Assembly (NCBI RefSeq): GCF_009936275.1
Contig: NZ_AP019797.1
Coordinates: forward strand, 1,843,890 to 1,907,889
DNA length: 64,000 bases
Reading direction: 5' to 3'
From: Rhodothermus marinus
GTDB lineage: Bacteria; Bacteroidota; Rhodothermia; Rhodothermales; Rhodothermaceae
The notes beneath the pieces were generated by a model. The model was not told where the DNA came from. It made no database searches and saw only the letters and a list, made by a program, of their open reading frames with translations. The translations under genes were made by a program, and so were the position numbers. The stretch's first letter is position 1. Each line of letters starts with the position of its first letter. Shown here piece by piece: positions 63,508 through 64,000 of the stretch.

Positions 63508-64000
63508 TCAGGAAGGCGAGGATTCGTGGGTTCCGCTCTGCAACCGGGCCAGCGTCTGCTGCAGGCGGGCCAGCGCTCCGGCGCCTTCGAAGCGTCCCAG
63601 AATGCGTCCGTCCGGCCCGATCAGCCAGCGCACGGGAAGCGTCGTGACGTTGTAGCGCTCGGCGATCGGATCCCGGAGACCCCCGGGAAGGATGACCGCC
63701 TGCCCGGCCTGCACGAAGCGCTCGTGGAAGGCTTCGTTGACGGTCGTGTCGGGCTGCACCGAGAAGGCCAGCACGTTCAGCGGCAACGCGCGGTAGGTTT
63801 CGGCCAGGGCGTTGCGATAGGCCAGTTCGTTCAGGTAGGTCGGATCCTCCGGCCAGAAGAATTCGAGCAGCACGTAGCTCCCCCGCAGGTCGTCGAGCGT
63901 AATGGTGCGCCCGGCCGTCGTGGTAACCACAAAAAACGGTGCTTCCATGCCCGGCCGCAGGTGGTCCAGTTCGTAGCGGACGCGCTCGGCCCAGCGCAGC
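63508..64000 (-). CDS. Thioredoxin-fold (TlpA-like) protein, N-terminus cut by window edge
   Basis: The frame is open to the last base of the window, and the N-terminus lies outside; an internal ATG at 63948 is not the real start because DHLRPGMEAPFFVVTT is the usual entry to a TlpA-type domain. VLLEFFWPEDPTYLNELAY occupies the position of the active site but has no CXXC, so it cannot be a normal thiol oxidoreductase. The end is LIGPDGRILGRFEGAG, the usual C-terminal strand of the fold. It lies 21 bp from tpiA. Confidence 0.75.
   Translation of the reverse strand, partial: LRWAERVRYELDHLRPGMEAPFFVVTTTAGRTITLDDLRGSYVLLEFFWPEDPTYLNELAYRNALAETYRALPLNVLAFSVQPDTTVNEAFHERFVQAGQAVILPGGLRDPIAERYNVTTLPVRWLIGPDGRILGRFEGAGALARLQQTLARLQSGTHESSPS

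Overview
The window looks like chromosomal DNA of a Rhodothermus-type bacterium (Rhodothermota/Bacteroidota). It is GC-rich and densely coded. It carries a protease with a C-terminal type IX secretion sorting domain, FG-GAP/ASPIC-UnbV proteins, a GWxTD lipoprotein, SecD and SecF as separate genes, and type I glutamine synthetase. The genus is inferred from gene content and base composition; no database search was possible. No tRNA, rRNA, CRISPR array or prophage was seen.

Layout. 1-2652: a partial lipoprotein, a Nudix hydrolase, a DoxX-like protein and MsrB. 2653-7091: a decayed and an intact PD40 beta-propeller lipoprotein, then an AT-richer subtilase with a strong terminator. 7163-7872: an internally deleted IS630 element. 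8022-13653: an AMP-forming acyl-CoA synthetase and a TPR/FG-GAP/UnbV fusion lipoprotein. 13650-15602: an AbrB-PIN toxin-antitoxin module whose PIN gene is split by an IS200/IS605-type TnpB element. 15870-20526: a FixABCX-like electron-transfer flavoprotein operon with a glutaryl-CoA-type dehydrogenase. 20976-26359: a minus-strand cluster of a hendecad coiled-coil protein, a TPR lipoprotein, a CRTAC1-like protein and a membrane-anchored pentaheme cytochrome. 26517-28895: a membrane fusion protein and a FtsX-like permease. 29083-34706: glutamine synthetase, a ThDP enzyme paired with a KstD-like flavoprotein, and endonuclease III. 34712-47107: housekeeping genes (YraN, SAM hydrolase, histidine kinase, PurA, STAS, SecFD, SIMPL, AsnS) with a sigma-like membrane protein and a 35-residue lipoprotein. 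47189-59544: a long minus-strand run with a UbiA-like protein, an SDR, a broken DUF4258/DUF2283 pair, an oxidase/hydrolase/monooxygenase operon, and a TetR-headed beta-oxidation operon. 59724-64000: SerA, a GWxTD lipoprotein, TpiA and a partial thioredoxin-fold protein.

How the genes fit together. The acyl-CoA synthetase, FadB/FadA pair, thioesterase, ETF operon and acyl-CoA dehydrogenase together suggest acyl-CoA oxidation feeding electrons to quinone. The TetR gene has a perfect 14-bp palindrome just upstream, so the beta-oxidation operon is probably autoregulated.

The most notable observation is the TnpB element. Removing it at the inferred boundaries restores a complete 128-codon PIN reading frame, so both the TAM-side and guide-side sequences can be proposed from the DNA. 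The second is a TPR + FG-GAP/UnbV architecture that occurs once as a single fused protein and once as two overlapping genes behind a pentaheme cytochrome. Several other toxin-antitoxin-like genes are solitary, fragmentary or frameshifted.
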